Source: Saccharococcus thermophilus (GTDB lineage: Bacteria > Bacillota > Bacilli > Bacillales > Anoxybacillaceae). Taken from it: 64,000 bases of DNA. The translations under genes and the position numbers were made by a program. Shown here piece after piece: positions 1-7,546 of the stretch; within the stretch, counting starts at the first letter, position 1; each line of letters starts with the position of its first letter. The notes below the pieces were generated by a model. It was given only the letters and a program-made list of their open reading frames with translations, had not been told where the DNA came from and made no database searches. The stretch is from assembly GCF_011761475.1 (NCBI RefSeq), contig NZ_JAASRS010000001.1, positions 2,666,001 to 2,730,000 on the forward strand, given 5' to 3'.

Positions 1-1
1 A

Positions 2-205
2 AACTCTCTTGAAGACCTTGCAACAATCAAACGTGTCGTGAAAAACGCAAAAACTGCGATCGCAGGCGGCATTAAATTAAACACATTGCCTGAAGTCATT
101 AAAGCAAAACCTGATCTTATCATTGTAGGTGGCGGTATTACTGGTCAAGAAGATAAACGAGCTGTAGCTGCTGAAATGAAAAAAATGATCCAACAAGGTG
201 AATGA
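2..205 (+). CDS. hxlA: 3-hexulose-6-phosphate synthase, C-terminal end (partial)
   Basis: Open frame entering from the left edge, 67 codons to a TGA at 203-205. The peptide has the end of a TIM barrel: AIAGGIKLNTLPEV is the phosphate-binding strand-loop and DLIIVGGGITG the last strand with its GGGIT phosphate loop, as in the orotidine-5'-phosphate decarboxylase superfamily to which hexulose-phosphate synthase belongs. The enzyme condenses formaldehyde with ribulose 5-phosphate to D-arabino-3-hexulose 6-phosphate. It is followed immediately by the isomerase hxlB, which settles the assignment among KGPDC-family relatives. The promoter and N-terminus are outside the window. Confidence 0.9.
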   Translation, partial: NSLEDLATIKRVVKNAKTAIAGGIKLNTLPEVIKAKPDLIIVGGGITGQEDKRAVAAEMKKMIQQGE

Positions 206-209
206 AATT

Positions 210-767
210 ATGCAGACTACGCAATATTTAGGTGAAATCATAAAAGAGTTAAATCGGACAGTCGATTTCATCGCTGATGAAGAAGCTGAAAAATTGGTAA
301 ATGCGATTCTCGAATCAAAGAAAATTTTTGTAGCCGGCGCAGGTAGATCTGGATTTATGTCCAAATCTTTTGCGATGCGAATGATGCACATGGGGTTAGA
401 CGCTTATGTAGTAGGCGAAACCATAACCCCTAACCTAGAACAAGATGACATTTTGATCATCGGATCGGGTTCAGGGGAAACGAGAAGTTTAGTTTCCATG
501 GCCGAAAAAGCCAAAAGATTAGGTGCAACAATAGCGTTAGTGACCATTTCCCCTGAATCGACCATTGGACAATTAGCTGATATCACGGTCAAATTACCTG
601 GCTCACCTAAAGACCAATCAGACAATGGATACAAAACCATACAGCCGATGGGATCACTATTTGAGCAAACCCTCTTACTATTCTATGATGCTATCATATT
701 AAGATGTATGGAGAAAAAAGGATTGGACTCCAATACCATGTTTAAAAGACATGCCAATCTGGAATAG
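210..767 (+). CDS. hxlB: 6-phospho-3-hexuloisomerase
   Basis: Isomerises D-arabino-3-hexulose 6-phosphate to fructose 6-phosphate, the second step of formaldehyde fixation in the ribulose monophosphate (RuMP) pathway; cytoplasmic. The 185-residue product is one SIS (sugar isomerase) domain: GAGRSG near residues 43-48 and GSGSGE near 85-90 are the sugar-phosphate loops, and SPKDQ and QPMGSLFEQT are typical of Bacillus HxlB. A GTG at 198 would extend it by four codons, but the ATG at 210 is preferred because AAGGTG just upstream, inside the end of hxlA, is a well-spaced ribosome binding site and the start then matches the usual family N-terminus. The start lies 4 bases past the hxlA stop, so the two are translationally linked. 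In B. subtilis this operon is activated by HxlR in response to formaldehyde; a HxlR-family gene lies 6.1 kb downstream here. Confidence 0.95.
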   Translation: MQTTQYLGEIIKELNRTVDFIADEEAEKLVNAILESKKIFVAGAGRSGFMSKSFAMRMMHMGLDAYVVGETITPNLEQDDILIIGSGSGETRSLVSMAEKAKRLGATIALVTISPESTIGQLADITVKLPGSPKDQSDNGYKTIQPMGSLFEQTLLLFYDAIILRCMEKKGLDSNTMFKRHANLE

Positions 768-862
768 AGTATAAGGACTCTTGCGCAGACAATCTTAAAC
801 CATTTAAAATTTTAAACTATTCAAACTGAATTTTCAACTTAAAAACCACGGGGGAAAGGGGA

Positions 863-906
863 AAAGACCGCAGAGCTTTCCTTAAAAAACGCTTTGCGGT
901 CTTTTT
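863..906 (+). terminator. Rho-independent terminator of the hxl operon
   Basis: Arms AAAGACCGCA (863-872) and TGCGGTCTTT (895-904) are perfectly complementary and are followed by further T residues, 96 bases after the hxlB stop. Confidence 0.8.
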
Positions 907-971
907 ATGAACTGATTTTTGAGCGGGAGATTGGATTCATGCCAATGCCAACCATGTGTGATCATATAGTA

Positions 972-1139
972 TCAACCATTTCCAACAGTTTGATCATCAT
1001 CATTCTCTGCGTATACATAAGATCGCTCTCCCTCGATCAGCGGTACCTCCATCATCACCTGCATTCTTAAAGGATGCAAATAAAATCGGTTACAGTTGGA
1101 ACGATCTTTTGTCAGAACTCTTTCAAAATCGATGATCAC
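972..1139 (-). CDS. Possible small unidentified protein or gene remnant (55 aa)
   Basis: From a GTG at 1139 to a TGA at 972-974 there is an open frame whose composition looks coding: it contains CNRFYLHPLRMQVMMEVPLI and an acidic tail with ENDDDQ. The frame opens just after an in-frame stop at 1152-1154. An AAGGGAG that could be a ribosome binding site overlaps the GTG instead of preceding it, so the start is doubtful and the piece may be the surviving end of a longer gene. The family is not recognised. It lies downstream of bpsA on the same strand, beyond the GC-rich hairpin. Confidence 0.3.
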   Translation of the reverse strand: MIIDFERVLTKDRSNCNRFYLHPLRMQVMMEVPLIEGERSYVYAENDDDQTVGNG

Positions 1140-1554
1140 TCCCTTAAGTAACTATGGAATTACACAACGAGAGAGGTTTAGAATGGAGATGATCATATCT
1201 TCATGTGTGAAGTTGTATCCATAAACATCTTATCTTTGAAGTCATACTTTTGGAAATGGGATAGTAAAACATATTATGTTGTTAACACTAACCTACAACG
1301 TATACGCAGAAACTAAGGGACATTGTACAACAGCAAGTACGAACTCACCTGTAAAAAGAAGGAGCTCATCCCGGGAATAACTTTTAGGATCTCTCTCCCA
1401 ATTAGTCAGCGGAGATTAACCTTTCATCCAAGTACTTTAAAAAGTCTGTTGCCTGCCATAATACATCAGTAAAAGCCTGTGATAAGGTTCATTCATTAAC
1501 CTTGAAGAACGCAGCTCCTTGTTGTGGGTGTCGGAAAACGGCGCCCGAACGCAA

Positions 1555-1592
1555 GCGCCCCCGGCGGCGGGAACACCCGCTACCGGGGGCGC
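1555..1592 (-). terminator. GC-rich hairpin behind bpsA
   Basis: Arms GCGCCCCCGG (1555-1564) and CCGGGGGCGC (1583-1592) pair perfectly, and an inner GCGGG / CCCGC (1567-1571 / 1576-1580) extends the stem. It sits 15 bases past the bpsA stop. No T-run follows on the minus strand, so it resembles terminators of GC-rich bacteria more than those of Bacillaceae and probably arrived with the gene. Confidence 0.6.
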
Positions 1593-1606
1593 GCAGCCTT
1601 TGGAGG

Positions 1607-2656
1607 CTATTCTTGCAGGGGAACGCAGAACTCTTCGTCGTAGTAGAGGTCCTGCCCAAGCTCCACTCGGCCGAAAAAGAGGGGCTGAGGCTCCTCGACC
1701 AGCTCCAGGCGGTAGACGGTGCTGACGTAGAAGGGGATATCGGGCTCCTTGACCGGCACCGGTGCCATGCGTGCCCAGTCTAGGGCCACAATGTCCTCCA
1801 ACAGGTAGTCCTGGAAGGCGCCCAGCATGTCAGTGATGGCATAGCCCATGTCGAGAATGCCCTGCTGGATATGCCGCCACTTCCGCCAAGAGGCCTCCAG
1901 GTAAGAGAGGCCAAAGTAGCCCGCGGCACCGGGCCCACGCAGCCCCTCTGTGCAACGGCTCAGGAAGAGCAGGAGGCCCTTGATGGTGTCGACCGGGTCC
2001 GTGAAGAACACATCAAACTGGCCACGGAAGTGGGACGGCAGTCCATCCCGCGCGTCGTAAACTTCGGCGTGAACGTGGTCCCAACCACGGTCCCGAGCCA
2101 CGTCGCGAATGAAGGTGATGATGCGCTCGTCCACATCCAGGACGCAGATGCGCCGCGGCAGCCCCGAGAGCGCGGCCGCAATGCCCGTGAGGTCGTCGTC
2201 TCCCAGCAGCAGAATGTCGCGCCCCACCAGATCTCCCCGCTGGGCCATCAGGGCCAGCCGTCGCACGGTGGTCTCGGGCGTCACGTATCCCTGGTCAAAG
2301 TCGGGCGTCGCCTTGGGCCGCACGGCCACGATATCCTGGAAAGCCGCAAGGACGCGGTCGAAAGGTGGTCGCAGAACGATGCCGCGACCCGCGCAAGCCT
2401 CACAACGCTGTTCGGCCACCCGTTCCAGACTCAGAGTTTCCGCCTGCTGACGCCCCGCCTCGGTGATCACGAAGCGATCGCCGTCGTAGACCACCAGTTC
2501 GCCCTCCAGGAGCGACTGCAGGGCCTTCAGCACCTGGTGGGTCTGGGCTTGCGCTGCCCGCATCAGCTCCCAGTAAGATTTGGGACCGAAGTAGAGTGCA
2601 CGAAGCAGAAGCGCGTCGATCCGACGGTTTTCCGCAGCAATACCTATTGTCGACAT
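1607..2656 (-). CDS. bpsA: N4-bis(aminopropyl)spermidine synthase (branched-chain polyamine synthase)
   Basis: Transfers two aminopropyl groups from decarboxylated S-adenosylmethionine to the N4 of spermidine, giving a quaternary branched polyamine known from thermophiles that stabilises nucleic acids at high temperature. The 349-residue product, close to the length of archaeal BpsA, has an N-terminal winged-helix region (about 11-75), a CxxC at 85-88, the family's GDDD motif at 152-155, LDVDER at 173-178 and FFTDP at 217-221 of the Rossmann methyltransferase-like core. A GTG three codons upstream overlaps the ribosome binding site AAAGGAG; the ATG at 2656 has correct spacing and is preferred. 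Base composition is 57-70 % GC in three sampled lines, far above both neighbours, which indicates horizontal transfer. speE lies directly upstream on the same strand and would supply the spermidine substrate. Confidence 0.85.
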   Translation of the reverse strand: MSTIGIAAENRRIDALLLRALYFGPKSYWELMRAAQAQTHQVLKALQSLLEGELVVYDGDRFVITEAGRQQAETLSLERVAEQRCEACAGRGIVLRPPFDRVLAAFQDIVAVRPKATPDFDQGYVTPETTVRRLALMAQRGDLVGRDILLLGDDDLTGIAAALSGLPRRICVLDVDERIITFIRDVARDRGWDHVHAEVYDARDGLPSHFRGQFDVFFTDPVDTIKGLLLFLSRCTEGLRGPGAAGYFGLSYLEASWRKWRHIQQGILDMGYAITDMLGAFQDYLLEDIVALDWARMAPVPVKEPDIPFYVSTVYRLELVEEPQPLFFGRVELGQDLYYDEEFCVPLQE

Positions 2657-2959
2657 AGGTACCACTCCTTTCGCTCTAAAAGAGTAAAAGAGTAGAGACG
2701 CATTTCGCCACGACTTCCTTAGTTTTCAGCGATCGCCGAGAAAACATACGTGGTGGTTCAAACGTTTTTGGAATGTTTGTCTGTTGTCTTCTTAGTGTGG
2801 GTCTAACAAGCATCCGGCTACATGTCTTCAATGGTTTTTTTCTTCGTGACCATCACGATTCCCATTCAGATCATTTTTCCATAAAACTGCTTGCGACCGC
2901 TCTAAGTCGCTGCTAGCATCAATATATACGTTTCCCGAGCATGTCTCATCAAAGCGCAC
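2657..2959. other. Intergenic region between speE and bpsA
   Basis: About 300 bases of ordinary composition with the bpsA ribosome binding site and a short AAAAGAGT-type direct repeat near 2678-2693. No gene, clear promoter hexamers or terminator for speE could be picked out, so bpsA may be read through from speE or have its own unrecognised promoter. Confidence 0.4.
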
Positions 2960-3805
2960 TTATTTTCTCTCCACAGTGATCAACTCTTGCACGAACACAG
3001 GCAACTGGAAAAGGGCTTTGTGCATTCTCGGATGATAATAGCGGGTATCAACTTGATGGAACCTCGTCTCATCCACTTCCATAGGATCATACTTTTTAGA
3101 ACCAATCGTAAAGCTCCACAACCCGCTTGGATAGGTAGGAATGCTCGCAGTATAAAGGCGCGTAATTGGGAAGAGCGAAGAGATATCCTTAAATACTCGA
3201 CGAATCAGATCACGGTTAAACCAAGGAGATTCCGTTTGTGCAACCATGATTCCGTCTTCTTTTAGTGCTTCAAAAATCGATTGATAAAACGGCTTTTGGA
3301 ACAAGCCAACAGCTGGTCCCACAGGCTCGGTGGAATCCACCAAAATCACATCATATTTTCCTTTGTTTTCTTCAACATGTTTAATTCCGTCAACTACTTC
3401 AATTTTGACGCGTGGATCATCTAAAGCACCCGCGATTTTGGGGAAATAAGTTTTGGAAGCTTCGATCACTTTGCCATCAATCTCTGCCAAAGTAGCTGTT
3501 TTTACCGAAGGATATTTTAAAATCTCACGAATGGCTCCCCCATCTCCACCGCCAACAACAAGCACATGTTCCGGATTAGGATGGGTATTCATCGCCACAT
3601 GGGTAATCATTTCATGGTATACAAACTCATCAACATCGGTAGTCATTACCATGCCATCTAAAACAAGCATGTTGCCAAATTGGACTGTTTCAATTACATC
3701 AAGGGTTTGAAATTCCGTTTTTTCATGGTGTAAAGTACGACGAATCTTGGTTGTGATTCCATGATCGAGAGTTTGTTTTTCTGTATACCACAGTTCCATC
3801 TCCAT
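2960..3805 (-). CDS. speE: Spermidine synthase (aminopropyltransferase)
   Basis: Transfers an aminopropyl group from decarboxylated S-adenosylmethionine to putrescine (or to agmatine in some thermophiles), giving spermidine. The 281-residue protein is full length: an N-terminal beta domain with ELWYTEKQT, the substrate loop DEFVYHEM (59-66), the cosubstrate motif GGGDGG (85-90), the acidic loop EID (108-110), and DSTEPVGPA (157-165), which carries the catalytic aspartate. It ends with [15 protein letters not shown], as in Bacillus SpeE. The ATG at 3805 lies 11 bases after AGGAGAGAGG; an ATG two codons in is an alternative start. Unlike the B. subtilis speE-speB operon, no agmatinase gene follows; bpsA does. 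Composition is like the AT-rich island and not like bpsA, so the two genes have different histories. Confidence 0.93.
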   Translation of the reverse strand: MEMELWYTEKQTLDHGITTKIRRTLHHEKTEFQTLDVIETVQFGNMLVLDGMVMTTDVDEFVYHEMITHVAMNTHPNPEHVLVVGGGDGGAIREILKYPSVKTATLAEIDGKVIEASKTYFPKIAGALDDPRVKIEVVDGIKHVEENKGKYDVILVDSTEPVGPAVGLFQKPFYQSIFEALKEDGIMVAQTESPWFNRDLIRRVFKDISSLFPITRLYTASIPTYPSGLWSFTIGSKKYDPMEVDETRFHQVDTRYYHPRMHKALFQLPVFVQELITVERK

Positions 3806-3999
3806 CCTGTAAAAGTCCTCTCTCCTTTATTCGAATTTTGAAATAAGTTCTAGTTGTAATGTGCTATTAAGATAAAGCATCCTTCATCTTTCAGATACCG
3901 AATAGCATTCTTGCTGCTTTCGATAGAGAAACAATAAAGGATGCCGCTAAATCCGGAAAAATTTTTTAAGGTTTCATGAGCATTGCGTTTCTATAGGGT

Positions 4000-4680
4000 T
4001 TAAATCGGTAATAGTGTGACGGTATCTTTCGCTTCCAGATTTTCAATCATTTCATACCAAGAATTCGGTTTATTCGATAAGACAGAATAATAACGTTTCA
4101 AAAACTTCACAACAAGATCTGCTGGAAGTTCATTCACGCTATCGTCCATCGGAAGAAAACAAAGATCAAGACCAGTTACGGCTTCTCCATCATTGTTCCA
4201 AGATGGATGGACATAAGGGAAGTCAAGCCGCTTATATCCCAAATGAGATAATACCTCACGACGAACATATGGATCCATCGGCTTAATCCCGCCAAATTCA
4301 TAATGCTCTACCCGATAAGGATCATAAATTTCGGCGAACATGCCATATAACTGCTTTCCATTTGCTGCAGCCCAGTTGTTCAAATCTTCTAACCGCTTTT
4401 TGGCTAAAAATCGACCGATCCCTAGTCCTGCTTGGCCGATAATGGTAAAATCTGTCATTGCGACATTTAAATCTTCATAATAGCGATACTCTGTCGCACC
4501 TACTACCTCTCCTTCGTGAACAGCAACACACACACGAATTCCCGGATCTTCCAGAGGCTCTTTCCATAAATCGAATGCTAATACTTCTTCAGGAGGAAAT
4601 ACATTTTGCATCAATTGGTGCATTTTTTTAAACAAAGGGTCTTCAATACTCGTAATTCTGCGATATTCCATCTTCATCAT
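4000..4680 (-). CDS. GNAT-family N-acetyltransferase
   Basis: A 226-residue protein with the acetyl-CoA binding signature of GNAT enzymes: DFTIIGQAGLGIGRFLAKK (about 77-95) supplies the Q-x-x-G-x-G pyrophosphate loop, preceded by a beta strand with VVGATEYRYYED. The substrate cannot be read from the sequence. It begins 8 bases after the upstream GNAT gene and lies in one leftward unit with it and a nitrilase-type hydrolase. AAGGAG lies just before a cluster of ATG codons (residues 1, 2 and 4), and the exact start among them is uncertain. Because speE and bpsA follow on the same strand, a polyamine or other amine substrate is possible, but that is inference from position only. Confidence 0.8.
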   Translation of the reverse strand: MMKMEYRRITSIEDPLFKKMHQLMQNVFPPEEVLAFDLWKEPLEDPGIRVCVAVHEGEVVGATEYRYYEDLNVAMTDFTIIGQAGLGIGRFLAKKRLEDLNNWAAANGKQLYGMFAEIYDPYRVEHYEFGGIKPMDPYVRREVLSHLGYKRLDFPYVHPSWNNDGEAVTGLDLCFLPMDDSVNELPADLVVKFLKRYYSVLSNKPNSWYEMIENLEAKDTVTLLPI

Positions 4681-4688
4681 TCTCCTTG

Positions 4689-5363
4689 TTAAGATTTTGG
4701 TCTATAAAAAGGATTTTTCCATTCCATCAGTGCTGCATAATTGCACGATTCTTCATCCTCTAAATAGTTCGCCACCACTTTAACAGGTGTACGGCCGCAA
4801 CGGAGCAGGAAGGTAATAACAGGGTCCTTCAATTCGCCTTTTACTACAGCTTCGAGATATTGTTCCGCTGTCATCTCATGAGCTTTTTTATGATAGCCAG
4901 GCATTCTCCCTCCGCCTAACAGCCGTTCTAATCCCAAATGAACAACCACTTCATACATGGATAACATCAGCCATTTTCCCAGCCCTAATTTGCGGTAGGC
5001 AGGACGCACGCCAATATCAACAACATAGAGCGTATTCCCGTTTGGGTTATGGTTACGGATATATCCATTATCCGTGATCTCTTCCCATGTATGATCCGGA
5101 TGGCTGGGATCAAAGTCAACAATAAGTCCCGTCATCGACCCCGCAATTTCACCATTCACCTCAACACATAAGGCTCCCTCTGGAAACAGTGTAACATGAT
5201 TTTTCAGCTGTTCCGTATTCCACCATAATTCAGACGGGAATGGTGGAGGAAAACTTTCCTGTTGAATGCGGATTAAGCCAGGGAAGTCCTTTTCTTCATA
5301 ATTTCGGATTACCGCTGGGACAGGACGATCTTGGTCAAAGACGTAAAACTCCTTTCGATACAT
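4689..5363 (-). CDS. GNAT-family N-acetyltransferase resembling the N-terminal half of YhcX
   Basis: A 224-residue GNAT protein. VVDIGVRPAYRKLGLGK (about 114-130) contains the R-x-x-G-x-G/A acetyl-CoA loop. Stretches such as ESFPPPFP, PEGALCVEVNGEIAGSMTGLI, DPSHPDHTW, LLGGGRMPGYH and LRCGRTPV match my recollection of the acetyltransferase half of B. subtilis YhcX, in which a GNAT domain is fused to a nitrilase-type hydrolase. Here the two are separate genes and the hydrolase is upstream, with a 34-base gap. The substrate is unknown. Confidence 0.8.
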   Translation of the reverse strand: MYRKEFYVFDQDRPVPAVIRNYEEKDFPGLIRIQQESFPPPFPSELWWNTEQLKNHVTLFPEGALCVEVNGEIAGSMTGLIVDFDPSHPDHTWEEITDNGYIRNHNPNGNTLYVVDIGVRPAYRKLGLGKWLMLSMYEVVVHLGLERLLGGGRMPGYHKKAHEMTAEQYLEAVVKGELKDPVITFLLRCGRTPVKVVANYLEDEESCNYAALMEWKNPFYRPKS

Positions 5364-5397
5364 TCTTCACCCTCCTCATAGAGCAGCTAGTCACATC

Positions 5398-6255
5398 TTA
5401 TTTCCAGTCCGGATAAAGATCCGTGCGCCGATCACGCCACGTAGTGACGGAACCACTTTCGCGAACCTGATATAACAGCTCTAAATCGAGATCAGCGGTT
5501 ACAATCATATCATGGTTGATTTCCCCTTCTACCAAGATGCCGCGTGGAGGAAACGGGATGTCGTTCGGTGTAATCACCGCCGCTTGCCCAAAATTTGCCC
5601 GCATAAAATCAACCGTAGGAAGGGAACCTACCGTACCAGTGGTGACGACATAGACTTGATTTTCGATTGCTCTCGCATGACTGGTGTAACGGACACGATG
5701 AAATCCGTGACGATCATCGGTGCAAGAAGGACAGAAAATGACATCAGCACCCTTGGCCTTTGCCATTCGAACAATTTCTGGAAATTCGATGTCATAGCAA
5801 GTCAACATCGCAATGGTTCCTTTGTCGGTCTCGAACACCTGCAGGCTTTCTCCAGGAGACATGTTCCATTCTTTTACTTCCGTCGGAGTGATATGAAGCT
5901 TTGGCTGTTCGGCGACTCTTCCGTCTGGATAGAATAAATGAGCCACGTTGTATAATCGTCCGCCTTTACGGATGACATGGGTTCCTCCAATAATATGCAT
6001 CTTTGTTTGTTTAGCCAAATTAATAAATAAAGACCGATATTGTTCTGTAAAATCAGGAAGATCTTGAATGGTCAAAGGCTGCCCTTGCTGGTTGCCAATA
6101 GACATTAGCTGGGTGGTAAAAAATTCTGGAAACAAGACAAAATCCGCTCCAAACTCTTCCGCTGTTTTAATATAATGTTCTACTTGTTTGGCAAATTCCT
6201 CAAACGATTGGATGGTATGGAGATGATATTGAACCGCTGAAACCCTCAGTCTCAT
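5398..6255 (-). CDS. Carbon-nitrogen hydrolase (nitrilase superfamily)
   Basis: Hydrolyses a C-N bond of an amide or carbamoyl compound. The 285-residue protein shows the complete catalytic triad of the superfamily: E44 in LFPEFF, K119 in EQPKLHITP and C153 in MLTCYDIEFPE. Relatives include N-carbamoylputrescine amidase, deaminated-glutathione amidase and the hydrolase half of YhcX; the sequence alone does not decide between them. It is the first gene of a leftward unit with two GNAT acetyltransferases. Its start has a GAGGGGG ribosome binding site. N-carbamoylputrescine amidase would fit the speE/bpsA context, but the close link to a YhcX-like GNAT suggests the less-defined YhcX subgroup. 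Confidence 0.85.
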   Translation of the reverse strand: MRLRVSAVQYHLHTIQSFEEFAKQVEHYIKTAEEFGADFVLFPEFFTTQLMSIGNQQGQPLTIQDLPDFTEQYRSLFINLAKQTKMHIIGGTHVIRKGGRLYNVAHLFYPDGRVAEQPKLHITPTEVKEWNMSPGESLQVFETDKGTIAMLTCYDIEFPEIVRMAKAKGADVIFCPSCTDDRHGFHRVRYTSHARAIENQVYVVTTGTVGSLPTVDFMRANFGQAAVITPNDIPFPPRGILVEGEINHDMIVTADLDLELLYQVRESGSVTTWRDRRTDLYPDWK

Positions 6256-6846
6256 AGTATCCCCCTCTCTTGTTATCCATCTAGTAACGTTTCGCCTCAG
6301 TCATGTGGCGTTACTGATATTATTAGACACATCATTCAATTTAACAAGTACACACTTTCTTGTTACATAGTGTGAAAAAGTATACTAAAAGAGGATAAAC
6401 GAAAAAGGAGAATAAAAAAAGAAGTCTGCAGAAACGATGAGGGATCTAATGATGGAGATAATGTTTTGTGAGCTGCAACCACTCTTAACCTACTGCCGCT
6501 TCTATGGGAATCCCCCGCACATTAGAAGCAGGAGTCTTCTCTCCTTAACTTATGTAAATGAATCCCCTACTGACGAAATTTCAGGAGAGTTTCTGTCAGA
6601 CCGGTCTCACATCCAAACAGTCATCAACGTACATACAGAAAAACCAACGGACAGCGGATCTTTCATAAAAGATTGTTGTCCGTTGGTTTTTAGCGTCTAA
6701 TATAACATAACTTATTGCTTTCTTCATCTCTATCTTGATGAGCGTGTATTTTCTATGAAATTTTGTCTGCCAGTAAAAGTACATAATAATTAAAAAAGAA
6801 TGCAAGCAGGGAGTTTTCGAAGCTTTAAAGGAGGAAGTGTTTTTTT
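6256..6846. other. Intergenic region upstream of the hydrolase-GNAT unit
   Basis: 591 bases with the hydrolase ribosome binding site on the left and a strong hairpin at 6641-6691. A rightward open frame at 6437-6700 runs through the terminator stem, lacks a ribosome binding site and resembles no known protein, so no gene is called. Confidence 0.5.
6641..6692 (-). terminator. Terminator of the HxlR-family regulator gene
   Basis: Arms AAACCAACGGACA (6641-6653) and TGTCCGTTGGTTT (6677-6689) pair over 13 bases. A/T tracts on both sides mean it can act in either direction. It lies about 155 bases past the regulator's stop codon. Confidence 0.75.
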
Positions 6847-7215
6847 CTATTTGGCGGCCTCATCATTGATTTTTACTTGACCCTTTACGACAGTCTCCAT
6901 ATAGTTTCTGCCCCATTCATACATAGCATCAAGAATTGGCATCAGACTTTTTCCATGCTCGGTCAGTGAATATTCCACTTTTGGTGGAACAACAGGATAG
7001 ACTTCACGATGAACAATTTGATCTTCCTCCAGCTCTCGCAACTGGTTAACAAGCATTCTTTGGGTGATCCCCGGCATGAGAGCTTTTAGTTCACTAAACC
7101 GCTTCTTTCCCCCTTTTCCTAGATGCCATAAAATAAGCATTTTCCATTTACCGCTAATAACAGCGAGCGTTAATTCTTTTTCACAGTTATACGTTTTGCC
7201 ACAAACGTGTCCCAT
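6847..7215 (-). CDS. HxlR-family winged-helix transcriptional regulator
   Basis: A 122-residue protein of the HxlR family (MarR-like winged helix). It has the family pattern C-x-x-E then [58 protein letters not shown] in pieces, and a C-terminal dimerisation helix with YEWGRNY. Cys5 and Cys11 could act in redox or aldehyde sensing, as in YodB-type and formaldehyde-sensing members; this is inference. The gene is divergent from the iron alcohol dehydrogenase gene, and the intergenic region holds two copies of a 50-base repeat that are good operator candidates. In B. subtilis HxlR activates hxlAB in response to formaldehyde; here the regulator is not next to hxlAB but in the same island, so it may control the dehydrogenase, hxlAB, or both. 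Confidence 0.85.
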   Translation of the reverse strand: MGHVCGKTYNCEKELTLAVISGKWKMLILWHLGKGGKKRFSELKALMPGITQRMLVNQLRELEEDQIVHREVYPVVPPKVEYSLTEHGKSLMPILDAMYEWGRNYMETVVKGQVKINDEAAK

Positions 7216-7238
7216 CGTTTCACCCCCCTATGTTGTTT

Positions 7239-7267
7239 ATTATAACCTATAGTATACTCTTTGTCAC
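7239..7267 (-). promoter_or_regulatory. Promoter of the HxlR-family gene
   Basis: Reading leftward, GTGACA (7267-7262), a 17-base spacer and a perfect TATAAT (7244-7239) form a sigma-A promoter 24 bases before the start codon. Its -35 element overlaps the first bases of repeat copy 1, which would suit autoregulation. Confidence 0.65.
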
Positions 7268-7313
7268 TTTATGATAATAAAGCACCTACTCACAAATAAA
7301 TGTTATACATATT
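7264..7313 (+). repeat. 50-base direct repeat, copy 1 (candidate HxlR-type operator)
   Basis: Begins TCACTTTATGATAATAAAG and ends TTATACATATT. It aligns without gaps to 7454-7503 at 38 of 50 positions; the core ATGATAATAAAG is identical. It overlaps the -35 region of the regulator gene. Confidence 0.6.
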
Positions 7314-7453
7314 CATTTACACTCATTGCAGACCGCATTCATTCCTTCTGGATGGTAACAGTCTTTTCATGATACATCCCGTTCATTGTATCTATATACC
7401 TTTATACCTTTTATATCATTAAGTATATTTTTTTACACTATATTATATTTTTA

Positions 7454-7503
7454 TCACTACATGATAATAAAGTGCGTACTTCTCAATAAGTTTTATACAC
7501 ATT
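7454..7503 (+). repeat. 50-base direct repeat, copy 2 (candidate HxlR-type operator)
   Basis: Begins TCACTACATGATAATAAAG and ends TTATACACATT. It lies 190 bases after copy 1 and ends 43 bases before the dehydrogenase start, next to a TATACT (7503-7508) that could be the -10 element of that gene. The weak -35 beside a bound activator is the arrangement expected for HxlR-type activation. Confidence 0.6.
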
Positions 7504-7546
7504 ATACTAGCATCTGTAAACAATCACGAGTACTGGAGGGAGCAGC

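Larger units (their letters stand above)
768..1606. other. Long intergenic stretch with possible gene remnants
   Basis: Apart from the hxl terminator and a GC-rich hairpin at its right end, this 839-base stretch has no convincing gene. Two short open stretches on the minus strand read like protein: 972-1139 (listed separately) and about 1402-1488, which runs QAFTDVLWQATDFLKYLDER and ends in TAA. Neither could be assigned to a family. They may be decayed genes left by rearrangement at the island. Confidence 0.45.

Noticed and set aside
2642-2663. GTCGAC and GGTACC sites at the bpsA start, which might suggest cloning
   Set aside because: Two six-base sites can occur by chance, and no vector sequence, marker or engineered tag is nearby. 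The neighbouring bases look natural.
1871-2695. Rightward 274-codon open frame opposite bpsA
   Set aside because: High GC removes stop codons, producing long antisense frames. It has no ribosome binding site and no recognisable domain, while the opposite strand encodes a complete BpsA.
6437-6700. 87-codon open frame on the plus strand
   Set aside because: It ends inside a strong terminator stem, lacks a ribosome binding site and has no family features.
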